Origin: Akkermansia muciniphila | GTDB taxonomy: Bacteria > Verrucomicrobiota > Verrucomicrobiia > Limisphaerales > UBA9464 | Reading direction: 5' to 3' | DNA length: 34,135 nt | NCBI GenBank assembly: GCA_945900455.1 | Contig: CAMDJH010000036.1 | Location: 1-34,135, forward strand | Shown: piece by piece, positions 27,075 to 34,135 of the stretch | How positions within the stretch are numbered: position 1 is the first letter of the stretch | How the letters are laid out: the number at the start of each line of letters is the position of its first letter | Translations under genes and position numbers: made by a program | The notes under the pieces: model-generated | What the model was told of the DNA's origin: nothing | Database searches by the model: none | Seen by the model: the letters and a program-made list of their open reading frames with translations, nothing else

Positions 27075-28142
27075 ATGGTTCAAAACGATATGAGCGCTGA
27101 AATCATTGACTCCACCGGAGATTCCAAGCCAGCCGGGGCGTCACTCCGACGCCGCGCCTATCGGTACCTGGCGTGGGCTCCCCTGGCGTTGCTCCTGCTG
27201 ATTGGCACACTTTGGGCGGCGGCCGCGTTGTATTTCGATGTGCGTGTGGTGTGGCTCCGGGTGCCTTTGGCCGCAGCCTATGTCGCGGCTGCGCTGGCGG
27301 TCTGGATTCGAGTGGAAGGCAAATGGCGCAAGGCGGGATTGACCCTGGTTGGCTTCGTGCTCGTGCTGGGCTGGTGGTTCACGGTTCAACCCTCGAATGA
27401 CCGCGACTGGGAGCCGGACCTGGCGGTGCTCCCTTACGCGGACATCGACGGGAATAAGATCACGATCCACAATATCCGCAACTGCGACTACCGCACCGAG
27501 ACGAACTTCGCCGTGCAGCATTACGACCGTGCCTTCGAACTGGACACGTTGCGCACGCTGGATCTTTACATGGTCTATTGGGGCTCACCGCTCATTGCCC
27601 ATACGATGTTGAGCTTTGGTTTCGCGGACGGCAAACAGATCTGTTTTTCGATCGAAACCCGGAAGCAGAAGGGCCAGGTGTATTCGGCGGTGAAAGGATT
27701 GTTTCGCCAGTTTGAACTCATGTGCGTGGTCGCGGATGAACGCGATGTGGTGCGATTGCGCACAAATTACCGTCAGGGCGAGGAGGTTTATCTCTACCGT
27801 CTGCGTTCCTCGCCCGCCAGCATGCGCCAGATGTTCCTCGAGTATCTGCAGCGCACGAACCGCCTGCGCCATCACCCCGAGTGGTACAACGCCGTGACGG
27901 ACAATTGCACCACCGGCATTCGTGCCCAGCGCAGTGCTTCCGAGCGTGCGCCGTGGGACTGGCGAATGCTGGTGAATGGTCACGGCGACGAACTGCTCCA
28001 CGAGCGCGGCATGTTTGCCACGAATGTGCCGCTCGCGGAACTGAAGGAACGTGGCCATATCAACATTCGCGCCCGGGCGGCAGACAAAGCGGCGGACTTT
28101 TCTAAACAGATTCGCCAGGGTGTGCCGCAAGTGGACTTATGA
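27075..28142 (+). CDS. DUF4105 (Lnb N-terminal domain) membrane protein
   Basis: A 355-residue protein. After a short cytoplasmic tail, three hydrophobic segments lie at about 31-53, 61-78 and 88-104 (YLAWAPLALLLLIGTLWAAA, LRVPLAAAYVAAALAVWI, LTLVGFVLVLGWWF). The remaining 250 residues form the DUF4105 domain, predicted to be periplasmic. Its hallmarks are SPLIAHTMLSFGF with a conserved His (176) and YNAVTDNCTTGIR with a conserved Cys (278). By analogy to papain/NlpC-like folds these could be a catalytic pair; that is inference. The upstream secreted protein may be its partner. The start is either 27075 or ATG 27090; neither has a ribosome-binding site. Confidence 0.85.
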   Translation: MVQNDMSAEIIDSTGDSKPAGASLRRRAYRYLAWAPLALLLLIGTLWAAAALYFDVRVVWLRVPLAAAYVAAALAVWIRVEGKWRKAGLTLVGFVLVLGWWFTVQPSNDRDWEPDLAVLPYADIDGNKITIHNIRNCDYRTETNFAVQHYDRAFELDTLRTLDLYMVYWGSPLIAHTMLSFGFADGKQICFSIETRKQKGQVYSAVKGLFRQFELMCVVADERDVVRLRTNYRQGEEVYLYRLRSSPASMRQMFLEYLQRTNRLRHHPEWYNAVTDNCTTGIRAQRSASERAPWDWRMLVNGHGDELLHERGMFATNVPLAELKERGHINIRARAADKAADFSKQIRQGVPQVDL

Positions 28143-28214
28143 AACTGGCGATGCTTCGTTTTCCATGACGGCATCGGACTTGCCCGATCAACCCTCAACC
28201 GCTCTCATCCTCTC

Positions 28215-29141
28215 ATGCAAGACCGCCGAACCTTCCTCACCACCGTTGCCGCTGCCGCGGGCGGACTCATCGCCAGCAGGTCGATCACCGCCGCGCAGTC
28301 CGGTACGCGCAAGAACAAGCTGTGCGCATTCACCAAGCATCTCCAGGGGCTGAGTTTTGATCAGATCGCCGACATTGCCGCGGAGTGCGGACTCGACGGG
28401 ATTGAGGCGCCGATTCGTCCAGGCGGACATGTTGAACCGGCGCGGATTGAGGAGGAGTTGCCAAAGCTGGCCGAGGCGCTGAAGAAACGCGGGCTCGAGA
28501 TCACGATCATGACCTCCGGCATCAATCAGGTGAGCAAGGAGCAGAACACGGAGGTCGTCCTGCGCACCGCAGCGAAGCTCGGAGTGAAACGCTTCCGTAT
28601 GCTCTACTTCAACTATGATCTATCGAAGCCGATCCTCCCGCAGCTCGACGAGTGGCGTCCGCTGATCAAAGATCTCGTCCAGCTCAGTTCCGAGATCGGC
28701 ATCCAGCCGCTCATCCAGAATCACTCGGGCAAAGATTACTTTGCGGCGCCGATCTGGGATGCGTTCTCGATCATGAAGGACTATCAACCGGAGCGGCTCG
28801 GTTTCGCGTTCGACATTTATCACGCGACGGTCGAAGGCGGCCTAAGCTGGCCGCTTGAGTTTGCGCTCGTGGCCGATCACATCGGTGCCGCCTACTTCAA
28901 AGACATCCAATGGATCGGTCGCGGCAAGGCCAATGGCGTGCCGCTTGGGACCGGTCAGACAAGTCCAGACTTTGCGAAGATGCTGAACAAGCGGAACTAC
29001 ACCGGCCCGGTATCTCTTCACACTGAATACATGGTGGAGAAAGGCGCCGCGAAGATTCCGGTGCCGGCTTTTGTGAAAGCCAGCATCGAAGCCTACAAAC
29101 GCGATCTCGGCGTGCTGAAGGAGTGGATGGGATGGCAGTAG
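28215..29141 (+). CDS. Tat-exported sugar isomerase/epimerase-like TIM barrel
   Basis: 308 residues. The N-terminus MQDRRTFLTTVAAAAGGLIA is a twin-arginine signal (RRTFL). The rest is a xylose-isomerase-like/AP-endonuclease-2-type TIM barrel: LQGLSFDQIADIAAECGLDG, then IEAPIRPGGHVEP, KRFRMLYFNYD, IQPLIQNHSGKDYF, GFAFDIYHATVEGG and AAYFKDIQW, with the Glu, Asp and His residues that bind the metal in this fold. Proteins of this type are numerous in Verrucomicrobia and Planctomycetes and probably act on sugars or sugar acids in the periplasm. The gene is convergent with the CLC antiporter (11 bases between). Substrate unknown. Confidence 0.88.
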   Translation: MQDRRTFLTTVAAAAGGLIASRSITAAQSGTRKNKLCAFTKHLQGLSFDQIADIAAECGLDGIEAPIRPGGHVEPARIEEELPKLAEALKKRGLEITIMTSGINQVSKEQNTEVVLRTAAKLGVKRFRMLYFNYDLSKPILPQLDEWRPLIKDLVQLSSEIGIQPLIQNHSGKDYFAAPIWDAFSIMKDYQPERLGFAFDIYHATVEGGLSWPLEFALVADHIGAAYFKDIQWIGRGKANGVPLGTGQTSPDFAKMLNKRNYTGPVSLHTEYMVEKGAAKIPVPAFVKASIEAYKRDLGVLKEWMGWQ

Positions 29142-29152
29142 AAGTCCGCTCG

Positions 29153-30508
29153 TCATGGCCTCTTTGGATCTTTGGTTTTTTCGCTTTGTTGGCGGAGTTC
29201 CATGAGGGTGATCTCCGACGCAAGGTTGTGTTCGAGCACTTTCGGGATCGCCACGCGTTGCGCGCTGTAGATGCCGGAATGCCCGCTGAACAGATACGCG
29301 ACAAAGCAGGCCACCGCGAGATAGGGCGCGTGCTCGGCACCGAACAGCTCGATGCCCATGAGGGTGCAGGCGAGTGGCGTGTTACTCGCCCCGGCGAACA
29401 CTGCGACGAGGCCAAGCCCGGCAAACAGATCGGGCGGAGTATTCAAGAGCACGCTTAGAGTGTTGCCCAGCGCGGCACCGATGAAGAAAAGGGGTGTCAC
29501 TTCGCCGCCCTTGAAACCCGAACTGAGGGTTACCGCCGTGAAGAGCAGCTTCCAAAGCCAGCTCCACGTCGTCGCGCCATCCGCGTGGAAGCAGGACAGG
29601 ATGCTGACATCGCCCACAATCGGGCTGCTGACACCCAGGCCGAGATACGAGCGGGTGTCCAGTGCATAGGCGAGCGCGATGACCCCGACGCCCCCGAGGA
29701 TCGGGCGGAGCCACGGCGGGTGGATGCGTGCCTTGAACTGCGTTTGCAGCGCGTGCGTAAGGTCGGAGAAAAGCAGCGAGGCGAGACCGAACGCAAGGCC
29801 GGCCAAGAGCACTTTGGCGAGCAGCAGCAGGTCCAAGTGGCCGAACCCATAGCGGGCGGATGTGGAGACGACCGCGATGTGATACGGCGTGTGCTGGATA
29901 CCCCACGCTGAACAAGTCACGTCACCGACGAGGCCCGCGAGCAGGCAGGGAACCAGCGCTTCGTAACGCATCCGGCCAATGGCAAGCACTTCCATTGCGA
30001 ACACCGCCCCGGCCAATGGCGTGCCGAAGACCGAACCAAACCCGGCAGCCACTCCCGCCAATAAGAGCGTGCGCCGGTGGCGCTCGGCGATCCGGAACCA
30101 ATCGATGAACCCGCCCGCCAAACCGCCGCCCATCTGGATGGCCGTGCCTTCGCGTCCCGCCGAGCCACCGAAAAGGTGAGTCAGGAGGGTCGTCACCAGG
30201 ACGAGCGGGGCCATGCGCGCCGGGACCCCACCGCCGGGCTCGTGAATCTCATCCAACAGAAGATTTGTACCCCGTTCGGAGTTTCCCCCGAATGCCCCAT
30301 ACAGCCAGACAATCACGGGTCCAGCCAACGGGAGCAGGAAAAGGAGCCATGGCTGCTCAAACCGGAGGCCAGTCACGCGGTCGAGTGCCCAGAGGAACAG
30401 GGCACTGGCCGAACCCGCGAGCACCGCCACGGGAGTCACCAACAACAGCCAGATGCCGAGTTGACGCAGGCTGCCGAGATGCGCCCGATGGTTGAGGAGT
30501 TCCTTCAT
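29153..30508 (-). CDS. CLC antiporter, probable fluoride/proton type
   Basis: A 451-residue inner-membrane protein with about ten helices. The start is ATG 30508, after AGGAG; the frame opens earlier but without homology. Features point to the CLC-F branch, which expels fluoride in exchange for protons, rather than chloride CLCs. Motif 1 is GTNLLLDEIH instead of GSGIP; motif 2 is GGSAGREGT with the gating Glu120; motif 3 is GFKGGEVTPLFF with a Thr at the central site; and GIYSAQRV lies near the C-terminus. These agree with what I know of CLC-F proteins. I looked for a crcB fluoride riboswitch upstream and saw none. It is convergent with the TIM-barrel gene and divergent from the oxidoreductase. 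Chloride transport cannot be ruled out. Confidence 0.85.
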   Translation of the reverse strand: MKELLNHRAHLGSLRQLGIWLLLVTPVAVLAGSASALFLWALDRVTGLRFEQPWLLFLLPLAGPVIVWLYGAFGGNSERGTNLLLDEIHEPGGGVPARMAPLVLVTTLLTHLFGGSAGREGTAIQMGGGLAGGFIDWFRIAERHRRTLLLAGVAAGFGSVFGTPLAGAVFAMEVLAIGRMRYEALVPCLLAGLVGDVTCSAWGIQHTPYHIAVVSTSARYGFGHLDLLLLAKVLLAGLAFGLASLLFSDLTHALQTQFKARIHPPWLRPILGGVGVIALAYALDTRSYLGLGVSSPIVGDVSILSCFHADGATTWSWLWKLLFTAVTLSSGFKGGEVTPLFFIGAALGNTLSVLLNTPPDLFAGLGLVAVFAGASNTPLACTLMGIELFGAEHAPYLAVACFVAYLFSGHSGIYSAQRVAIPKVLEHNLASEITLMELRQQSEKTKDPKRP

Positions 30509-30549
30509 TACTCCTGCGGATGCTAGAGCGGTCCCACTTTGAAATCGTG

Positions 30550-30607
30550 TCAAAAAGGGACAAAGAAGAACGGTGTCCAAGAAATAGGAATTAGGGACAG
30601 GTTCAAT
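30550..30607. repeat. Repeat-like segment sharing GACAGGTTCAAT
   Basis: Starting with CAAAAAGGGACAAAG and ending in TTAGGGACAGGTTCAAT, this segment shares its final 12 bases and the A-rich GACA pattern with 23055-23083. It lies between the divergent CLC and oxidoreductase genes and is probably a dispersed repeat fragment. Confidence 0.4.
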
Positions 30608-30708
30608 ATCGCGTTAACTCATATCGGTTTCTTAATCATTGTCGTGGCAGCGTTGCCGAGATAGGAGTACCCATTGTCCACTTCAACTTCGCGTTTCTTT
30701 TTGCCATC

Positions 30709-32058
30709 ATGAAAACCGCCATTAACCGCCGAGGTTTCCTTTCCAAATCCGCGACTACCGGGGCCGGACTTCTGATTCTCCGCAACAGCCGGCTGGCTTT
30801 TGCTTACGAGGCGAACAGCAAGCTGAACATTGCCGGAATCGGCGTAGGTGGTCAGGGCCGGGGGAGTCTCGATGCCTTTCATCGCATGGGAAACAACCTG
30901 GTCGCGCTGTGCGACGTGGATGCCAAGAGGGCGGGCGACATCTACCAAAAGCATCCGGGAGCAAAGCCTTACCAAGATTTCCGCAAGATGTTCGATCAGA
31001 TGGAGAAGCAGATTGATGCTGTTCTGGTCGCGACACCGGATCACACGCATGCCGTCGCCGCAGTGGCTGCCATGAAACTGGGCAAGCATGTCTATTGTGA
31101 AAAGCCGCTGACACGAACTGTGCATGAAGCGCGCGTCATGCGGGAAACCGCGGCGCGCCATAACGTGGTCACGCAGATGGGTAACCAGGGCTCCGCTGAG
31201 AGCCATCTCCGCCGCGCCGTCGAGCTGGTCTGGGGAGGAGTCATCGGCGACGTCCGCGAGGCTCATGTCTGGTTTGACGGTGGAAACGGACCGATGAAGC
31301 GTCCGACCGAATCCCCGCCGGTTCCGGAAGGCTTGAATTGGGATTTGTGGCTGGGACCCGCCGAGAACCGTGCCTACAGCCCGGCATACGTCCCCGCCAG
31401 CTGGCGCTCCTGGCGCGCGTTCGGCAGCGGCATCGTCGGGGATTTTGCCTGTCACACGGCCAACATCATGTTCCGGGCTCTCCACCTGGAGCAGCTCTGG
31501 CAGAAGTCAATGAACCCCGGGTCCGACAAGGTGATCGTCCGGGTCCAGGCCTGGCCCTCCGAGGTCGACCCGGAAGGGTATCCCGCGTCGCTGCGTGTCG
31601 TCATGGATCTACCCGCGCGCGGGGCGCTACCACCGGTGAGAATCACCTGGTATGCCAAGGAGAAGCCGTCGGAGGATCTCATGCTCGGATACAAGCCGGG
31701 CGGCTGGGGAGATCTGCTGGTTGGCTCTAAGGGGTCAATCTATTCCGCGAATCCATGGAATGCCAATTACGTGCTGCTGCCAGAGAACCGGTTTGAAGAC
31801 TTCAAAGGTGGGCCGCCGGAATCCCTGCCACGCGTCAAGAGTCACCAGGGGGAATGGATTGAAGCCTGCAAGGGCAATGGAAAGACTTTTTCCAGTTTCG
31901 ACATTGGGGGACCCCTCACGGAACTTGCCCAACTGGCCAACTTGGCGACCCTCGTGGAAGGGCCGATTGAATACGACACGCTTAGCGGCAAGATCCTGAA
32001 TTCAAAACCTGCCAGCAACCTGCTCCATCGCGAATACCGCCAGGGCTGGTCGATCTGA
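30709..32058 (+). CDS. Tat-exported Gfo/Idh/MocA oxidoreductase
   Basis: 449 residues. A twin-arginine signal (NRRGFLSKSATTGAGLLIL) precedes a Rossmann domain with GIGVGGQGRG (residues 43-52), LCDVD and the hallmark CEKPLTRTVHEAR (Glu131-Lys132-Pro133). The C-terminal alpha/beta domain contains FACHTANIMFRALHLEQLW. Such NAD(P)-dependent proteins oxidise or rearrange sugars; the exported branch is greatly expanded in Verrucomicrobia and Planctomycetes and some members act as retaining glycosidases. Length fits this branch. No ribosome-binding site is evident before ATG 30709. Divergent from the CLC gene; substrate unknown. Confidence 0.92.
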   Translation: MKTAINRRGFLSKSATTGAGLLILRNSRLAFAYEANSKLNIAGIGVGGQGRGSLDAFHRMGNNLVALCDVDAKRAGDIYQKHPGAKPYQDFRKMFDQMEKQIDAVLVATPDHTHAVAAVAAMKLGKHVYCEKPLTRTVHEARVMRETAARHNVVTQMGNQGSAESHLRRAVELVWGGVIGDVREAHVWFDGGNGPMKRPTESPPVPEGLNWDLWLGPAENRAYSPAYVPASWRSWRAFGSGIVGDFACHTANIMFRALHLEQLWQKSMNPGSDKVIVRVQAWPSEVDPEGYPASLRVVMDLPARGALPPVRITWYAKEKPSEDLMLGYKPGGWGDLLVGSKGSIYSANPWNANYVLLPENRFEDFKGGPPESLPRVKSHQGEWIEACKGNGKTFSSFDIGGPLTELAQLANLATLVEGPIEYDTLSGKILNSKPASNLLHREYRQGWSI

Positions 32059-32208
32059 GCCGCAGGCCAGAACCCCGTGGTGTCTGAAATCCGCCAACGC
32101 ATCGACTGCCTGTTCTCGAATTCGCACGCCGGTTAGCACCCGGGCCCCGAGGTGATCGGCTTGAGGTTCCTCTTTCGAGATCCAACGGGCAGGTCCACGA
32201 TTTAGCTG

Positions 32209-32236
32209 TTGCGAACATGTTCCGAGGATTTACACT
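32209..32236 (+). promoter_or_regulatory. Candidate promoter for small lipoprotein
   Basis: TTGCGA (32209-32214) and TACACT (32231-32236) are 16 bases apart and each match four of six consensus positions. The predicted transcript would begin a few bases before the GTG at 32246, again giving a nearly leaderless message. Confidence 0.25.
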
Positions 32237-32245
32237 TCGAGTTCA

Positions 32246-32479
32246 GTGACTCCAAAGCGGAAACTATTACGGTTAGTCGCCTGCGCTACCTTGCAACTTT
32301 TTGCCGCCGGGTGCAGCGGCATTCACGCATCGAAGAGTGTTTCGCCGATCGACTTTTTGGTCCCCGGCGGCCCGTTATGGCGCGGACTGCTTTATGTCCC
32401 GCCTCCCACGCCTCCCGCGTCGAACATTGCCCTTGCTCCGGTGACCGAAACTCCAAAAGAGGTTGCGTCGGTGCGTTAA
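32246..32479 (+). CDS. Small lipoprotein, unknown
   Basis: A 77-residue predicted lipoprotein starting at GTG. The N-region MTPKRK, a hydrophobic core (LLRLVACATLQLF) and lipobox AAGC place the lipid-modified Cys at residue 23. The mature part is only about 55 residues: SGIHASKSVSPIDFLVPGGP, a LWRGLLYVPPP segment and a Pro/Ala-rich tail. No enzymatic motif. It should be processed by LspA and probably sits in a membrane. It ends 28 bases before the convergent DUF1501 gene. Larger frames in the other phases here are shadows. Confidence 0.65.
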   Translation: MTPKRKLLRLVACATLQLFAAGCSGIHASKSVSPIDFLVPGGPLWRGLLYVPPPTPPASNIALAPVTETPKEVASVR

Positions 32480-32507
32480 GGGATGGAGGTTCCCATACCA
32501 GCCGGGA

Positions 32508-33923
32508 TCAAGTCCCGATCAATTCGCGTATAGGATTACCTCCGTTACTGAGCAAACGCGGCCGGCCCAGCGGGTCGAGAAATTCACCCCGTGGGTCGAG
32601 GCCAAGCAGATGAAAGATCGTCGCGACCAAATCGGGCGGTCGGATCGGACGGCTCACGGGATATGCGCCGTCGCGATCGCTGGCGCCAATGAGTTGCCCT
32701 CCGCCGGTACCCGCGCCCGCCAGGGCGATGGAAAAGCAATGTCCCCAATGATCGCGCCCGCCGGACGTGTTGATTTTCGGCGAGCGTCCAAATTCGCCCA
32801 TCACCACCACCAACGTTTCATCCAGCAGACCTCGTTCATCCAAGTCGGTGATGAGCGTGGCGAAGGCCCCGTCAAAGGTTGGGCAGAGTACGTCGCGAAC
32901 CCGGCCGGCATTATCCGTGTGCGTATCCCACATCGGATTGTTCATGGTGAGACTGCCGGGTTCGCGCGGCCAGTTCACCTGGACCAACCGCACACCCGCC
33001 TCAATCATGCGGCGCGCGAGCAGGACGCTTTGCCCAAACTTGTGTCGCCCGTAACGGTCGCGGACGGATGCCGATTCACGTTCCAATTCGAAGGCAGCGC
33101 GCGTCGCACTGGAGCGCACCACATCGAAGGCTTGTTGTTGTGAGCGGACGACGGCCGCCATTTGTGCGTTGTCCGAGACTCGGAGAAAATGTTGGTCGAG
33201 CTGCTTCATCAACCCAACCCGCTCCGTCAGGCGCACCTCGGATAAGCCCTCCGGGAGGGTCATGCCATCCACTTGAAATTGCTCCGCCGAGGGATCGCAC
33301 TTGAACAACTGCGGATGCCACGTCGGCCCCATTAGCCCACCGTCTTGGCCGGGCCATGGAATGGACGGGTTATTGACCATCGGTTCGGGCAAGATGACCG
33401 AGGAGAAAGGCGAACGAGGGTTGGGCTTCAGCGCACCCACTACGGCGGTCAGACTGGGCCAGTCTTCCGCACTGGCCTGCGTCTCGGCCTGGCCCGCCGG
33501 ATGTGGATAACCAGTCATCATCCAATAGCCGCTGGAAGAATGGCTATTCACATCCGTGGTCATCGAGCGAATGACGGCGAGGCGGTCGGCGATTTGGGCG
33601 GTTCGTGGAAGCAGTTCGGAAAACTGCATGCCGGGAACTTTTGTGCGAATGGCACGGAACTCACCGCGAATTTCCAGCGGCGCCTCGGGTTTGGGATCAA
33701 ACGTCTCGTGTTGCGGCGGCCCGCCGCCTAAAAATATCAGGAGGCACGACTTGGCCCGGCCAAAGGATTCACGCGGGATGATTTTCGTGCTCGCTGCCTC
33801 GACGTGAGTTTCCAGCAGAGTGGGCAAGGATAACCCCAAGCAACTCAGCCCACCCAGGCGGAGCATCTCCCGGCGCGAAAGTCCGTTACAGAGCCGGACC
33901 GTTTGGTGGCCGAGGGAGAACAT
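32508..33923 (-). CDS. DUF1501 domain protein, Tat-exported
   Basis: 471 residues with the DUF1501 architecture, a sulfatase/alkaline-phosphatase-like fold abundant in Verrucomicrobia and Planctomycetes. The N-terminus has a twin-arginine signal (LSRREMLRLGGLSCLGLSLP). Then come CLLIFLGGGPPQHETFDPKP, LAVIRSMTTDVNSHSSSGYW, VQVNWPREPG, NPMWDTHTDN, the strongly conserved VVVMGEFGRSPKI and GGRDHWGHCFSIALAGAGTG, with GGQLIGASDRDG. These proteins usually pair with a DUF1549/DUF1553 cytochrome-like protein; none is inside the window, but one could lie just beyond the right edge on the same strand. One 29-bp repeat lies 66 bases upstream of the start. Confidence 0.93.
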   Translation of the reverse strand: MFSLGHQTVRLCNGLSRREMLRLGGLSCLGLSLPTLLETHVEAASTKIIPRESFGRAKSCLLIFLGGGPPQHETFDPKPEAPLEIRGEFRAIRTKVPGMQFSELLPRTAQIADRLAVIRSMTTDVNSHSSSGYWMMTGYPHPAGQAETQASAEDWPSLTAVVGALKPNPRSPFSSVILPEPMVNNPSIPWPGQDGGLMGPTWHPQLFKCDPSAEQFQVDGMTLPEGLSEVRLTERVGLMKQLDQHFLRVSDNAQMAAVVRSQQQAFDVVRSSATRAAFELERESASVRDRYGRHKFGQSVLLARRMIEAGVRLVQVNWPREPGSLTMNNPMWDTHTDNAGRVRDVLCPTFDGAFATLITDLDERGLLDETLVVVMGEFGRSPKINTSGGRDHWGHCFSIALAGAGTGGGQLIGASDRDGAYPVSRPIRPPDLVATIFHLLGLDPRGEFLDPLGRPRLLSNGGNPIRELIGT

Positions 33924-34135
33924 GGATGCGGGAAAGTATCTTTGAAGGCGGGTGCCGTCAACGAGGACTCATGCGCCTGCATATCAACGGGTGCATCTCA
34001 CGGAAAGGGTGGTTTTCTCGAGTGACAGTAAGATGAGATAAAAAATGCGCTGAGATTGCGAAGAGATTGTGGTCAGCCAGAAGGCTGGACGGAGAACTGC
34101 GCGTGTGGGAATAACTGCTGCCAGTAGCCGTTTCG
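33924..34135. other. Right-end non-coding stretch
   Basis: No gene is supported here. The stretch contains the second 29-bp repeat (33989-34017) and presumably the DUF1501 promoter; the window ends before any further gene is seen. Confidence 0.4.
33989..34017 (-). repeat. 29-bp repeat, copy 2
   Basis: Reverse complement of 118-146 with one mismatch. It lies 66 bases upstream of the DUF1501 start and is oriented toward that gene, so a regulatory role is as possible as a dispersed repeat. Confidence 0.7.

Noticed and set aside
30509..30708. Fluoride riboswitch upstream of the CLC gene
   Set aside because: Looked for the conserved GGNGAUGG and GCUGAUG-type segments on the minus strand and found neither.

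Overview
The window looks like chromosomal DNA of a member of the Verrucomicrobiota, probably a soil or freshwater Limisphaerales/Pedosphaera-type lineage. This is inferred from gene content. There are three prepilin-signature proteins of the [13 protein letters not shown] type, a DUF1501 protein, Tat-exported Gfo/Idh/MocA and sugar-isomerase-like proteins, FG-GAP, kelch and DUF11 secreted proteins, a remnant of an ECF sigma factor of a type common in Verrucomicrobia and Planctomycetes, and several short GC-rich interspersed repeats. I saw no rRNA, tRNA, CRISPR, phage or transposase gene.

Layout. 1-6.5 kb: a secreted DUF11-repeat protein (+), proC and an FG-GAP lipoprotein (-), then ligA (+). 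6.7-10.9 kb: a kelch protein (+) converging on a large MMPL/RND transporter (-), with repeat elements upstream of both. 11.3-15.9 kb: a broken prepilin-like gene (+), a tightly coupled four-gene minus-strand operon (helical membrane-anchored protein, prepilin-like protein, ABC ATPase, ABC-2 permease), and an internally deleted ceramidase-like gene (+). 16.1-17.6 kb: two coiled-coil proteins with C-terminal anchors, closed by a clear intrinsic terminator. 17.6-22.9 kb: housekeeping genes lspA-miaA (-), family-4 uracil-DNA glycosylase, pterin-4a-carbinolamine dehydratase, galactokinase and an RluE-like pseudouridine synthase (+), with repeats between them. 22.9-25.8 kb: an ECF sigma pseudogene, a lactonase-like beta-propeller and a prepilin-like protein. 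25.8-34.1 kb: a secreted protein of unknown function next to a DUF4105 membrane protein, a Tat-exported TIM-barrel protein, a CLC antiporter of probable fluoride type, a Tat-exported oxidoreductase, a small lipoprotein and a DUF1501 protein.

How the genes relate. Most units are one or two genes. The clearest co-translated unit is 14875-11924, where two successive ATGA stop/start overlaps tie a membrane-anchored helical protein and a prepilin-like protein to an ABC exporter. LspA, the lipoprotein signal peptidase, has at least two plausible client lipoproteins in the window (2960-4387 and 32246-32479). The many exported beta-propeller, TIM-barrel and oxidoreductase proteins suit a heterotrophic polymer-degrading life, but no single pathway is complete here.

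Most worth a second look: the coupled prepilin/ABC operon; two genes about 4 kb apart that both appear to have lost their middles (prepilin-like at 11.4-11.9 kb, out of frame; ceramidase-like at 15.1-15.9 kb, in frame); the frameshifted ECF sigma remnant ending at a tandem repeat; and several inverted-repeat elements, including a 29-bp sequence present once near each end of the window in inward-facing orientation.
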